DNA of 64,000 nucleotides from Aquatica leii (lineage: Eukaryota; Arthropoda; Insecta; Coleoptera; Lampyridae). The notes under the pieces were generated by a model. The model worked only from the letters and a program-made list of their open reading frames with translations, ran no database searches and was not told the DNA's origin. Shown piece after piece: positions 49,961 through 61,195 of the stretch. The position numbers were made by a program, and so were the translations under genes. Where the stretch lies: contig CM069435.1 in the NCBI GenBank assembly GCA_035610365.1, positions 9,822,001-9,886,000 on the forward strand, read 5' to 3'. Every line of letters starts with the position of its first letter. The first letter of the stretch is position 1.

Positions 49961-50329
49961 TCCGCTACCTAGCCTATTTGACTGAGCCTAACTAGGCTTT
50001 CCTTCTAAATGATACATTTTTTAGTATTACCTATTTTTTTTTGGACTTGCACCAAGCAAGTTTGGGTAGTTTGATGGGTCCATATCCTCTTTCTCCTCTT
50101 CCTCCTCCCGCCTCTTCTCCCCCAATGGTTTTTTTGTTTGACGTGCCGTTTAGCCATTCTTTGATTACCTCAGTTGCTCACGTTATTTTCAAGAATTTCG
50201 CTTTATGAGTACATTTCTGAAAACGCGGAGAACTTGTCCTTTCACCAGTTCATCAATCCATTCGAGTATCGATGTTTTTATGACTTCGGGTTCTTCATAA
50301 CTGATAGTGTTTTCAGGGAACCTTTTTGG
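49961..50329. other. Unassigned, with a pyrimidine-rich tract
   Basis: A CT-rich run (CTCTTTCTCCTCTTCCTCC) near 50090-50120 and no coding signal. It could be a non-LTR 3' end or simple sequence. Confidence 0.3.
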
Positions 50330-51110
50330 TATAATTGCAAGATTAATTCCTTACAGAGATAATTTACCAGAAGAATTAGATTACCTTGAGAAAGTTTTTA
50401 TAAGAAATGGTTTTAACAAAGAACAAATTAAAAAGTATCTTCGACCATAAACTAGACCTACTGTACCAAATGATTCAACTATAAGCAACAATTTTGCTGT
50501 TCTACTTGTTGTTGCCAATATAATTGTTGAATCCTGTAAAAGATAAAATTCCGCATAACACCTGTGGAGTGTATCAAGTTCCATGCGCTTGTGGCAAAGT
50601 ATACATTCGAGAAACTGGTAGAACTATTGAAACTAGACTAAAAGAACACAAAAGACATCTTCGTTTACTTCAACCTTCTAAATCTGCCATTGCCGAACAT
50701 GCGTTAAACACTTTACATGATATAAACTTCGAAAAAACTATAACGATTGCTAAAACCAAAAACTGGCGTTCAAGAAAGATCCGAGAAGCGATTGAAATTA
50801 TTAAAGTACTCAACAACTTTAACAAGGACAATGGTTATGAGTTATCTGACACCTGGTTGCCTGTTATTTCCTGAACTTTACTTTATCCACCAAACACACT
50901 ATAAGCTACGTCTAGAGTTTTTAATGGTGGTTTTTCTTTACACCTTTGAGCAAATGCTGTAGCTGAAAGTACTTATAACATTTATCAAGTTTTCCGAATA
51001 TTTGTTTTTTCTAATTATCTTAGTTTTATAATTATCATTTTATTAATTGTCACCTGAAGAAAAACGTAGACCACGTTCGAAAGCTTGTGAGTTTTTTAAT
51101 AAATATATAC
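50330..51110 (+). pseudogene. Penelope-like element 3' end with well-kept GIY-YIG domain
   Basis: An open frame of 116 codons (50524-50874) reads NPVKDKIPHNTCGVYQVPCA, CGKVYIRETGRTIETRLKEH, SKSAIAEHALNTLHDINFE and NNFNKDNGYELSDTWLPV. This is the full GIY-YIG endonuclease typical of Penelope elements, with GVY, VYI, R and E present; the usual G after VYI is R. RT sequence upstream is only decayed debris. A hammerhead-like motif follows at 51051. Confidence 0.88.
51051..51091 (+). ncRNA. Hammerhead-ribozyme-like motif at Penelope 3' end
   Basis: CTGAAGA (51054-51060), stem AACGT/ACGTT (51063-51067 with 51073-51077), then C and GAAAGCTTGTGAG. All hammerhead core positions are present with a one-base spacer. 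It lies about 180 bases after the endonuclease stop, the same layout as at 36719. Confidence 0.62.
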
Positions 51111-51298
51111 ACCATTTACCCAAAATTAATCTTTAAATTAATTTTTGGTAACTGAAGAACAGATCGCTGATCTGGCTTTCGCTTTTCAAAGTTTTATTAA
51201 GAATTAACTTAAATTATTAACAATTATTGCTATTTAACAATTTGAAGCAGACTTGTTTCAAAGTTTACAAACAATGAAACTATATTTATTATGGTACT

Positions 51299-53145
51299 TT
51301 ATCTAACAGTTATCTTATCAGATCCTTTAGAATTTACTAACACATTCGCCTTTTCTAAATCGTAATAGACACAATCATCGGAATGTTCAACTTTGGTCAA
51401 AAAACGATGCATCACAGGACTTAATAAATCAGAATTGATTGTGACATTGTCTTTTTTTGTAAACCAGCTGGCAATAATACCTGAAATAATAACCATAATG
51501 GTACTTATTGCACAATAATACCAAAAACTTATTCGATATAAAATAAAAACATCATTTTTATCGAATTCAATAAGCCTAAAAATAGATCTTGTACTAATAT
51601 TAATGATCATTAAGTTTATAAATACTTGAGATTTGAATCAGTGCTTGTAGTACAATTCTCAACGGACGCGGGCTTTTCTTCATATCTGAGTAATCCTTGG
51701 CTTTTGTACCACAAGTTTCCAGCAATAATCCATGTAGAAAAAGTTAACCCTGTTGCACCTCCAATCAACGCTCCCTAAAATCAAATTGTAATTTTTTTAA
51801 TAACTCAAAGAGACTAACTTTTGTAGTTGCGATTGGAAATAAAATTCCTAATAATAAGATGCCCAGTAACGGTCCTCCGCTGATACCTTGAATCAGTGTT
51901 GAAAATGCAAAGATACCGCCAACTTGTTCAATTACAATAACCAATAACACCGATACAGTTCCAAGAACGACTACAATAACTTTTAGAATTTTGGTTCTAC
52001 ATTCTTCAGTTATGTCTCTAGACAGAAATGGTAAAATAATATCTTGATATATACACGCTGAAGTAGTGTTCAATGATGTCGACAATGTGCTGAAATATAT
52101 TTTTTAGGCAAAAATACAGTTGTTGAGTTATTTACCTTAGTGCTGCGCAGAAGATTCCTGCAATATATAAACCAGGAAGACCTGGTAAGTTCCTCGTAGT
52201 ATCCATAACAAAATACGGCATCAATTGATCCGGTTTTGTTATTTTATTCGATAGAAAAGGATCGCAGTGAGCGTAATTGGCGTAAGCAACAATTCCAGTT
52301 GCTGCTGTAATTAGCTTAATTATCACTATTCCAGTAAAATGTATAATCATGCAACTAAAATATTAATTAATGCACGTTGGAAAGAATAATAAATACTACT
52401 AATACTTTTTTACTTTTTTGAAATCTGATAAGGCCAAATATTTCTGCATCGATGACTGATTAGCACTGGTGATTGATATGAGGAAAAAGAAATTCCCTAT
52501 GAATGTTGACCAAAATGAGTCTCTTAAAGTAGGATCAAAGCTGAAACTGTGTAACTCATTAGGGAATGGACATCAAACAATATACTATTACCTACTCAAA
52601 TATATCAAGACGTTGACCATTTATTGCTTCTTTCCATACCATCGAAAAGCCACCTGCTGATATAATCCCAATAATCACTACTGCAAGCATAGATCCTATC
52701 ATAACAGCAAATTGTAACGCGTCCGTCCAAATCACAGCTTTGAAACCTCCAATACACGTATAAACGACACATATTAAAGACACAATTATAGTTATAGTAT
52801 AAACTCCAAACCCTGTAACTATTGTAAAAACATAAGCAAAAATTGTTTAAAAAAAGGAGGTACTCACCTTGCGAAAACGTTAAAGCGGGAAGATACAAAA
52901 CAGTGGGTGTATAGCTTAACACGCCTATTATGTACAAACATGATACCAAACGAAGTACATTGGTATTAAAACGCATTTTTGCGTACTGGTATATGCTTGT
53001 TAATTGCAATTTAAAGTATACAGGTATACAAACATTATACACTACTGTAACTGCACATAAGTCCGATATTATAGTCCATAAGAAATAGGAACCGAATTTA
53101 TATATTTCTGCAGGTACTGATATCATTGTGTTTCCAGATATTTGA
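51299..53145 (-). CDS. SLC5-family sodium-coupled transporter, copy C (exon 1 not found)
   Basis: Seven exons on minus: 53145-52868, 52818-52596, 52546-52406, 52354-52136, 52089-51819, 51774-51626 and 51575-51299. The first five have exactly the sizes of exons 2-6 in copies A and B (278, 223, 141, 219, 271), and introns are 44-51 bp at identical positions and phases, so all three are paralogues. Markers: VPAEIYKFGSYFL, WTDALQF, LSTSLNTTSACIYQD, tail SDLLSPVMHRFL. The protein is clearly diverged from A/B. A first exon (about 61 residues with helix 1) was not found within 120 bases upstream, where a DNA transposon is inserted at 53269, nor just beyond it. It may be far away or lost. No stops in the spliced exons. 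Confidence 0.85.
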
Positions 53146-53268
53146 CTACAAAAGACATTATCACATAGTTTTGATTTATGTAGAATAATAGCATTGGTTT
53201 TAATAATGATAATAAATCTGAATATTTTCGTCAAAATACATTGAGTTTTGGTATTTTTTTTTATAATT

Positions 53269-53390
53269 CACTGGTCTGCATGAAAATCGGCCTGAAACCA
53301 TTCTTGACGATTCTTATGTAAAATGACCTCCTGAATCCAAAAATGAGCTCCGTTTTTACCCATCACCCACCTATGTTGGCGAGAACCCAT
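53269..53390 (+). repeat. Left terminal inverted repeat
   Basis: CACTGGTCTGCATGAAAATC... with internal blocks matching the right end in reverse complement at 55735-55855. Confidence 0.85.
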
Positions 53391-53870
53391 TTTTATTTTA
53401 TTTTTTTCATTTTTTTTAGAATTTTAACTTTTAGCCGTTAAACATCCCAAAGTAGGTAATAAAATTTATACCAAAGTATATGGCAAAAGTTTTGCTATAA
53501 AATGTATATAGAAACAACAATAAAATACAAATATATAAGAACAGTAAAAAAATATCAATAAACAGTTAGGAAGATTCACTGCACGACGCTGGCGATCTCA
53601 ATACCACATGTAGGTTTGAACAGGAATTTTCGACAGGCTTGAACTTGCATTACTATTCTCATTATAGTATATTACATTGTTTGCTTAACTGCTTCGATCA
53701 GTACATCTATAGCTGTTGCAGAGTTAACTTGTCGACGTTTTAAACGTGCTGGATTTTGTGTTCATTTTTGTTTATTTGTGTAAAACAGTAAAACTACTTT
53801 TACTCCGGATTTTTTCAAGTGACTAAGTGTGATTTGTGGTTAATGTCGGGCGTTGAATTACTGTTTAATT

Positions 53871-55553
53871 ATGCCACGCGAGTGTAAAAATCATTCCGAT
53901 AGCTTCTGCTATGTCTGCGGGGAATTAACTTTAAAAGCGCAACGAAAACCCCTTTCTCCGCTTGTTAAAACAGCTTATAAATTGTACTTTGATTGTCAAC
54001 TTGGCGACCAGGACAAGACTTGGGCTCCATCAGTTTGCTGTACGACTTGTTACAGTAGTTTGACCAAATGGCTCAAAGGTACCCGTAAGTCAATGCCATT
54101 TGCTGTGCCCATGGTTTGGCGTGAACCTCGCTGTCATCTTACAGATTTTTACGTTTGTATGACTTCCACCGTCGGGTTTTCGAGCAAAAGTAAGCATACA
54201 ATTCAGTATCCCAATATTCCGTCAGCTCTAAGACCTGTTCTTCATAACGATACTTTCCCAATCCCAGAGCCCCCAAACACTTCTACTCTAGAGCCGGAAA
54301 TTGATTTAAAAGACTCTGAGCAACAACCTGGGGCTTCGAATGATACGTTCAATGATGATGAAGAGTATTCCGCAAATTTAGTTTCTCAGCAACCTCACCT
54401 CCTCACTCAATCGGAATTAAATGATCTGGTCAGGGATTTGCAGTTAGCCAAGACTAAATCTCAGCTTCTAGGATCGCGACTTCAACAGTGGAATCTCTTA
54501 GAAAAGGGAGTAAAAATATCTTCTTACAGGACCAGACAAGCAACCCTGAAATGTCTTTTCTCAGAAGATAAAGGTTTAGTGTTCTGCCCTAATGCAAATT
54601 TATTGATGACAGAGCTACAGATGCCATGTTACCCAGACAAATGGAGACTGTTTATAGACTCATCAAAAACAAGCTTAAAAGTTGTCCTGTTGGCAAATGG
54701 GAATGACTTCCCATCAGTTCCAGTTGCATACTCTGTTGATATGAAGGAAACGTACAAAAACATCTTCAGAATCCTTGATAAAATTAGTTATCATGATTAT
54801 AAGTGGAAACTTTGCGCTGACTTAAAAGTTGTTGCTCTACTCACGGGCCTGCAATCAGGATTCACAAAATATTGCTGCTTCCTTTGTGAATGGGATAGCC
54901 GAGCCCGAGATAAACATTACATCGTACGGGACTGGCCTCTGCAAGAAAATTTAACTCCTGGTCAGAAAAATGTCGCCCACAATCCTTTGGTTCTGAAGGA
55001 AAGTATTTACTTACCACCTTTACACATCAAACTTGGATTGATCAAGCAGTTTGTGAAAGCAGTGGACAAGACAGATGGCGCATTTCAATTTTTGAAAACT
55101 AAATTTCCTCTTCTTAGCAAAGCTAAAATCAAAGAAGGCGTTTTTGTTGGTCCCCAGATTAGACAACTCTTCCAAGATTCGACGTTTATTGAACACCTAA
55201 ATCGAAAAGAAAAACGAGCTTGGCTTGCATTTTAAAATGTTTGTAAGAACTTCCTGGGTAACCACAAAAGTGAAGATTATGTCGCTCACGTCGAGGAACT
55301 GCTTTTAGCGTACAAGGACATAGGATGTAACATGTCTCTTAAAGTTCACTTCCTTCACTCGCAGCTGGACTTTTTCCCTGAAAATTTAGGAGCAGTCTCG
55401 GATGAACACGGGGAACGGTTCCATCAAGACATCGCTAAGCTGGACAAGAGATTTTCAGGAAAGTGGAATGCAAGCATGTTGGCGAAGTACTGCTGGTTTT
55501 TGAAACGAGAGAGCTGTACCTCAGGGTATAAAAAGAAAGCGTGCACCAAGTAA
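53871..55553 (+). pseudogene. Transposase-like protein of the TIR transposon (one nonsense codon)
   Basis: ATG at 53871 (MPRECKNHSDSFC). It would be about 560 residues; a single in-frame TAA at 55233-55235 (codon 455) interrupts it, with the frame continuing to 55553. The N-terminus has two CxxC pairs (CYVC, residues 13-16; CTTC, near 58-61), a ZAD-like zinc-finger spacing, then FAVPMVWREP. An acidic, low-complexity stretch follows. The C-terminal two thirds has RLFIDSSKTSLKVVLL (D263), WKLCADLKVVALLTG (D317), CCFLCEWDSR (another CxxC), LPPLHIKLGLIKQFVK and SDEHGERFHQD (D511/E512/E515). The order D, D, CxxC, H.KLG..K, E suggests an RNase-H-fold DDE enzyme; this is inference. I know similar proteins only as uncharacterised insect and cnidarian predictions. 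Confidence 0.8.
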
Positions 55554-55724
55554 CGATGAATATCTTTTTATTTATTACTGTTTATAGCAAAAATAGTTCT
55601 TTTTCCCATTTCAATTAAATTCATGTCCATATATTTATTATTATAATAATCATTATAATTATTATTATCGTTCGATAAATAAATTATAATGAATTTATCG
55701 AAAAGTGGTAAAATTAGAGATTTG

Positions 55725-55855
55725 GGGCTCCCTCGAAAATGGTGGGTGATGGAAGAAAACGGAAGACATATTTGGATTCAGGACGTCATTTTACATAAGA
55801 ATCACCCGGAATAGTGCCAGGGCTCGATAAAAAAATGTTTTTTTACAGACCAGTG
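55725..55855 (-). repeat. Right terminal inverted repeat
   Basis: Reverse complement starts CACTGGTCTGTAAA and holds the same GATTCTTATGTAAAATGAC block as the left end; a GAGGGAGCCCC near the inner edge parallels GGCGAGAACCC on the left. Confidence 0.85.
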
Positions 55856-55859
55856 AATT

Positions 55860-56629
55860 GAGAGGAATAGAACTTGGTAAATTGATTGTAGTTTTATTGT
55901 CTTGAATCATTACTCAGTGGTAAAATTTTACGTGGTTTATTGCTAAAAAGTTTATAAAAATCAAAGTAAAGTAAAAACTTACAATCAATCTTGCCATTAG
56001 AAACAATTTTTAGTATGCTGTGCTGGTAATAGGTGTCTTCCGTCTTGACGAGTTCGGTAAAGTCGTTTATGTACTACACCGTTTTATTTTACACGGCAGC
56101 TGCTAGCTTAAGGCTCTTTGAGTTTTTATTAAAGTTTATCCTCTTAAAGTCGAGGGAATTTATGGTATTTATCAAATACCATAGACGAAGACTTATACAC
56201 ACAAAAACATTGAGGACCGTCGTCATGGAATTCTGGAAAGCAAACAACTTTGGAATTATTGCTGAAAAACGTGTCGTGATGCGCTCGTAAGGTTTTTTTG
56301 GGTTTTTGGAAGCTGTCAAAACCGACATTAAAAACTGTGGTTTTCAGACTTAAGACAATGTTTCTAACATGAGTGGGTAAATACCAAAATTCGGGTAGTT
56401 AAAAAACCATCAGTTTTAATTCCGTGTAGTGCACACTTTTTAAACTTAGTTTATAAGTATTGCAGTGTGTAGTTTGCAAAACTTTATTTCTTATTTGCGG
56501 TCTCTATACCCAAACATTGTTTTGAAGAACGACAGTCAACATCTGAAAACACTATAGAATCGAATACAAGATAGTGTTTTACAGAACCTAAGAATTTGTT
56601 TACTATACCCTTCAAGAAATTGCTGCTTA
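55860..56629. other. Unassigned; opposite-strand ORFs
   Basis: Overlapping ORFs at 56033-56290 (plus) and 56089-56328 (minus) are not recognisable. On minus, a frame DFTELVKTEDTYYQHS... at about 56070-55990 is followed by a GTAAGT, so a lost or unknown exon cannot be excluded, but it does not look like SLC5 exon 1. Confidence 0.35.
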
Positions 56630-57246
56630 CTGAAACGCATAGAAATTTTGAGATCATTCAAGATGAATCTAGGTAATTACTGGAATGTTTTTGAAGCAGA
56701 TAATGTGAAATATAAAAGGTGACCAAATCCAGTTAGAAGACTAATCGAGTCTAGCCAGAAGAAGAATCTATTGACTGCTACTATTAAGCTTAAAGAAGTT
56801 GCTAAAATGGAGAGAGCTGCGGCTATTGCCACGACCCTTTCAATCAGTGCCGCGTCCAATTTTCTGTTCTGTGACAGTTTTAAAAATGGGGAGTGTCCAA
56901 ATTCAGGCAGAAGGGTCTAGTCTAGTCATAATAAGAATACGGTGTTGGTTTAAATAAATAAAGTGCTTAACAAGTGTGTTAAGTATAAATAAACAAGTGA
57001 AAATAAATACAACGTCGTAAAAGAGACCGTGTTAATAAAATAAACAAAAGTGCAATTTATCAGACAGTGTTTGTAAATATGAAATACAGTTACAAAATTA
57101 CTTGTAAGTTGTTTTTAAATATCGTTAGATTTTATTAGTATTAATTGAATTAAAAATTAAGTTCAATGAAAATCAGTTTATAATAATCCTATCAATAATC
57201 GTGTAAATAATTATTGTAAATAATTTAGCTTTAAGATTCGTTACAC
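56630..57246 (+). mobile_element. gypsy 5' LTR end and primer-site region (copy G3)
   Basis: Collinear with 28400-28825, ending GTTACA then CTGGCATCAGGTGTCAG (primer-site position). It contains AATAAATAAAGTG. The outer end was not resolved. Confidence 0.6.
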
Positions 57247-57518
57247 TGGCATCAGGTGTCAGAATCGTGGTTTTAATGTGTAACTATAAGTAATTTTATA
57301 TCGCATCCGTAATTGAAACGTGTGATTAGTATGTGCTTGTGTGTGTTTTGTTGCAGTTCAATGATTTTTTTTTATCGGTGCGTATAGTCATCAAACATTA
57401 AAAAATTGTGTCGTTATTAAAGTTTAGTGCTATACAAAAATTGCATTTGAAAGTGACTGTATATCTTATTAAACTTTTTATTCGTGTTATAATTTATGTC
57501 GGTAACGCATTTGTAAAA

Positions 57519-60300
57519 ATGGATGAAAAACAATTTTAATTTCTTGAGTCAATAAAAAATGATCAAGAATTGATTGATAAAAAATTCGAATTTATGAAAA
57601 ACAAAATAAAAGCAATAGTAGACAAATTATTAAATAGAATGAAACTGCTTGAAGAAAAAATGAACCAAATAAATTGCCACGGCGAAGAAACTGTCACAAG
57701 CAATAACTTAATAATAGAACATCGTGAAGGAACAACTCACAATTTCAAGATTGTAGCTCCAAATTTTGATGGAAAACCTTTTTGGTCAACATACTACAAT
57801 CAGTTTGAAGCCACAGCTACAGTTAATCGTTGAATTAACAAGCAAAAAGTAACGTCTTTAATAGTAGCCTTAGGTGGAAAAACGCTTCAAAATTTGCAGA
57901 CAGTTCCTGACCACTTTCAAGAAAATTACAAACTTTTGATTTTACATTTAGAAATGAGATATGCAAATGCTTATTTTCAACAGGTGTACCAAGTCCAAAT
58001 AAAAATCATGCTCAGAAGGCTGCGAAAAACCCTTCAAGAGGTCGAGCCTGACATTGGCAGATTGACACGGCTTGCGTATCTTTCAGCGCCAGATACCTTC
58101 CTGGAGCAATTACCTATTTAAACCTTTGTAGACGGTTTTCGAGACAATGAAACGCAGCAAACTTTACAGTTAGCTCGACCTAAAACGTTAGATGGCGCTT
58201 TAATGCATGCCTTGGAGTTTGAAGCAAAAAAAACAGGCATCGCACCAAGACTGTCATAAACTCCGCTGTGCTGCAAAAATAACCGCATCGAGGAAATAGT
58301 GCGACGAATGCTTCGAGAAAGAGGAGTGACGATTTTGAACTCCGGGTAAAATAAGCCACGTACAACGACACTGTACTAAGCCTAAGAAGAAAACAAGAAC
58401 AGCACACAAAAGTCTAGAACGAGTTGACCAGGAGAGACAAAAGTTAATCTCACTCAAACGGCCATTGCGTATGGAACAATCGCACTGTGTTTATTTTAAT
58501 AGCAAAAATAATGAACGAAATGTTTAGTTACTGTTTTACTGGAAGCGATAAAGACCATCATTCGTCTTGCCATGTTATTAGAATATGAGAAGACATCACC
58601 AGTAACAGTACAACCTCGAATGGCGACAAGCAAAAATACCTGCTCACGGACACGTAAAAGTGACTATTGGTTTGGGTTTCTTATCGAGTACTCGACTATC
58701 AGTTACTGGTAGCCGACATCACCAAAGAAGTTATCCTGGGAATAGACGTTATAAAGAAATACATGGGTTCCATTTGGATATGAAAAACTACGTCCTTAAG
58801 ATTGACGGCGAAGAAATTTCTTTTCATTTGTCAGCGAAGACTACCGTGCGAATCTTGTTGCGCAAAGACGTGACTGAAAGTGTGGTGTTAGCACGCTTGG
58901 GAATTCTACATTCGCGCTATACAACCAATGGAAGGCGACTTGATTGAAAAGAGACTACTAATTAGCAGAAAATTAGTACCAGTGAAAAACGCGGTTCCAA
59001 TAAGAATCCTGAATGTCAACTTGTATCCGCTAACATTGATAAAAAAGGACCGTAGTAGATCAATGTACGTTAGTACCCCAAATTGTCAGATGCGTGAATT
59101 CTAGTGAAACTACGTCGCCGAAAAAGTGCCCAGACATTTTTACATCTAAGTGCCAAAACCTCAGCCAAGACCAGTTTACTCAAGTTAAAGCGTTACTCTA
59201 GCAGTATCAAGATGTGTTTGCTCTAGAGTGGTTTCAAAGAAGAAACTGACGTGGTGAAGCATTAATACCATAGACGCTTAGCCGATACGACAACATCCAC
59301 TCCGATTTCCTTTGATAAAACAAAAAGAAGCCAAATAGTCTATGGCTGTTCTCAATGGTATTCGTAAAGAAAAAAAATAGATCAGCAAGATCTAAGAACC
59401 ATGAAAAAAAAAACAGCGTTTACGATTAGAACTGGGTTTTTTGGCAGTTTACTGTTATGCCTTTCGGTCTGTATAACGTTCCAACAACGTACGAGCGGTT
59501 GATAAAAACGATTTTGCAAAAATTATCTTGGAAGACGTGCTTGGTTTCTTTAGGACAATGTGATTATGATGGGAAAGTCGTTTAAAGAACATTTGAACGA
59601 CCTGAAAGAAGTGTTTCAACGACTACGTGAAACAAATCTAATACTAAATCCATATAATTGCAACATTTTGACCACGTCGTATTAAGAGATGGAGTAAAGA
59701 CTGACGCAAACAAGGAGCAGTGCAAGTATAGTCAAGACCAATCGACAAACATCAAGTCCAACAATTTCTTGGGTTGTGCACTTATTATAAACGGTTTGTA
59801 CCCGGTTTGCCAATGTTTCTAAACTTTTGACAAAACTGACCATAGAAATAACAGAATTTAGATGGAATGAAGACTGCGAAACCGCTTTTTAACAACTAAA
59901 ACAGGCCCATTCACTTTGCTAAATTTAAGTTATCCAAGAAAAGATGAAAAGTTTGTTTTAGATACCGATGCAAGTAATCTGGCCAAAGGTGCAGTCCGAC
60001 AAGAAAAAGTCATCGTATATTTTAGCAAAGTTTTGTCTAGGCCAGAAAGTAATTATTGGGTGACTAGAAGAGTTGCAGTCTTGTAATCCGAAAGGACAAG
60101 TAGCCAGATGGATCGAAAGACTGCGACAGTATGACTATGACAGAGAAGAACTTGCTGGAAGTAGTAATCGGAACGCTGTGCATTGTTCAGAAGACCATGT
60201 TTGGCAGAATGCAGCCATTGTTCGCAAATTGAAGAAAAAATCAAATGTCTCCGAAGAACTCTTATAGTTAATGACGAGCGGGAACCTGAGTAGTTGCGTG
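57519..60300 (+). pseudogene. Ty3/gypsy gag-pol remnant (copy G3)
   Basis: Gag starts at ATG 57519, with a stop after six codons, and is readable to 58250: EKMNQINCHGEETVTSNNL, NFDGKPFWSTYYNQFEA, HFQENYKLLILHLEMRYA, QEVEPDIGRLTRLAY, FVDGFRDNETQQTLQLARP. Protease-like sequence lies near 58540. RT near 59420-59600 (FTVMPFGLYNVPTTYERL) has its catalytic box destroyed (LVSLGQCDYD). RNase H (FRWNEDCETAF, then degenerate) and the QVARWIERLRQYDYD block reach 60300. Integrase is not found: foreign sequence begins at about 60330. Many stops. Confidence 0.88.
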
Positions 60301-60344
60301 TGTCACACACTTTTGAACAACATTACTTTGTGTTAATTTAGTAC

Positions 60345-60905
60345 CAACACCTTCTTTTGTACTGCATTAATTGCTTTTTTTGCTCTCCACGTTCAAGAAC
60401 ATGTTGTATAACGTAATTATCAAATTGATCTTAAAATTATTGATAGGTGTGTGCGTGGAATTCGTCTAACATAGACGAAGTCTGTTTGGGAGTGCAGTGT
60501 TCTAAAATACGTTGTATAACCCGGCACCCATTCAGATGCGTCGATAAACTGTAAATTTGTCCGGCAAACGATGAGATCACAAATTGTAAAGCTGATGGAT
60601 CAACACATTCGATACATTTTGGCACAACACGATTTTCAGTTTAATCTATAACGCATTTTAAGACATGGCTGTCCAATTCTTTTACAGTTTCTTGTTGTTG
60701 GTTAGGAGAAAGTGATTTTAACGCTTTTTGTATGACGCGGTAACCGTATATTTGCAAAGATAAAGAACATGTTTGCAAACTTTCTGAGTACGAGTAGTTT
60801 TTTGGTAAGACGTTCTAAGTTCTAGTTTTTGCTGTATAAATCTCGATCCATGTTGGGCTTGAAAAAATTAGATTTGGATATCGGTTATTCCTCAAATTGC
60901 AACAA
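60345..60905 (-). pseudogene. Pumilio (PUF) RNA-binding domain retrocopy fragment
   Basis: Minus strand contains Pumilio-homology repeats in order: FRNNRYPNL-like start, QAQHGSRFIQQKLE (repeat 1), a deletion, then [15 protein letters not shown] and [12 protein letters not shown] (repeat 5), [20 protein letters not shown] (6), [23 protein letters not shown] (7) and DQFDNYVIQHVLERG (8). The genuine protein reads sequence-specifically from 3' UTRs to repress mRNAs. Here stops, frameshifts and the missing repeats 2-4 make it dead. No introns are visible, so a retrotransposed cDNA is likely. It lies antisense between the RNase H and macrodomain parts of gypsy G3. Confidence 0.88.
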
Positions 60906-61195
60906 AAAAACGATTCTAAAATACAAATACAAACTGAAAAGCAAACGTTCGATGACAAACTTGAAAAGAAGTGAGTGCTATAGTTGCAGTTGAAGACATT
61001 TTAGTGAAAGAGTTTTTGTTGCCGACCTGGAGTTCTGTTTGAGTTATATTCCGACCTAGGCCGTAACTTTGAGTCTGTGCTTTTCCAAGAAGTTTGTCGA
61101 CTGAGTTAAGAAAACTAAGACGACGCTTCTCCATCTTCAACCTGATGGCATCGTTGAACTGATGTATCAAACTGAGAAAATACATAGCCAAAGCA
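60906..61195. other. Unidentified segment inside gypsy G3
   Basis: A 91-codon minus ORF (60916-61191) reads MEKRRLSFLNSVDKLLGKAQ and SYGLGRNITQTELQVGNKN. It is protein-like, but I do not recognise it. It could be part of the same captured transcript as the Pumilio piece, another host gene fragment, or antisense to element sequence. Confidence 0.35.

Larger units (their letters stand above)
53269..55855 (+). mobile_element. Complete DNA transposon with long TIRs, unclassified family
   Basis: Both ends are CACTGGTCTG read inward. The left end continues GATTCTTATGTAAAATGAC, CTCCTGAATCCAAA and CATCACCCACC (to about 53375); the right end repeats the same three blocks on the minus strand (to about 55740), so the inverted repeats are about 120 bp and imperfect. 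AATT flanks both sides (53265-53268 and 55856-55859), a 4-bp target duplication. The 2,587-bp element carries one gene. It lies upstream of exon 2 of SLC5 copy C. CAC ends with short duplications recall the CMC/Chapaev group, but I cannot assign it. Confidence 0.88.

Noticed and set aside
55990..56330. Missing exon 1 of SLC5 copy C
   Set aside because: The frame there lacks a hydrophobic helix followed by the ...GGKTMKV-type block that ends exon 1 in copies A and B.
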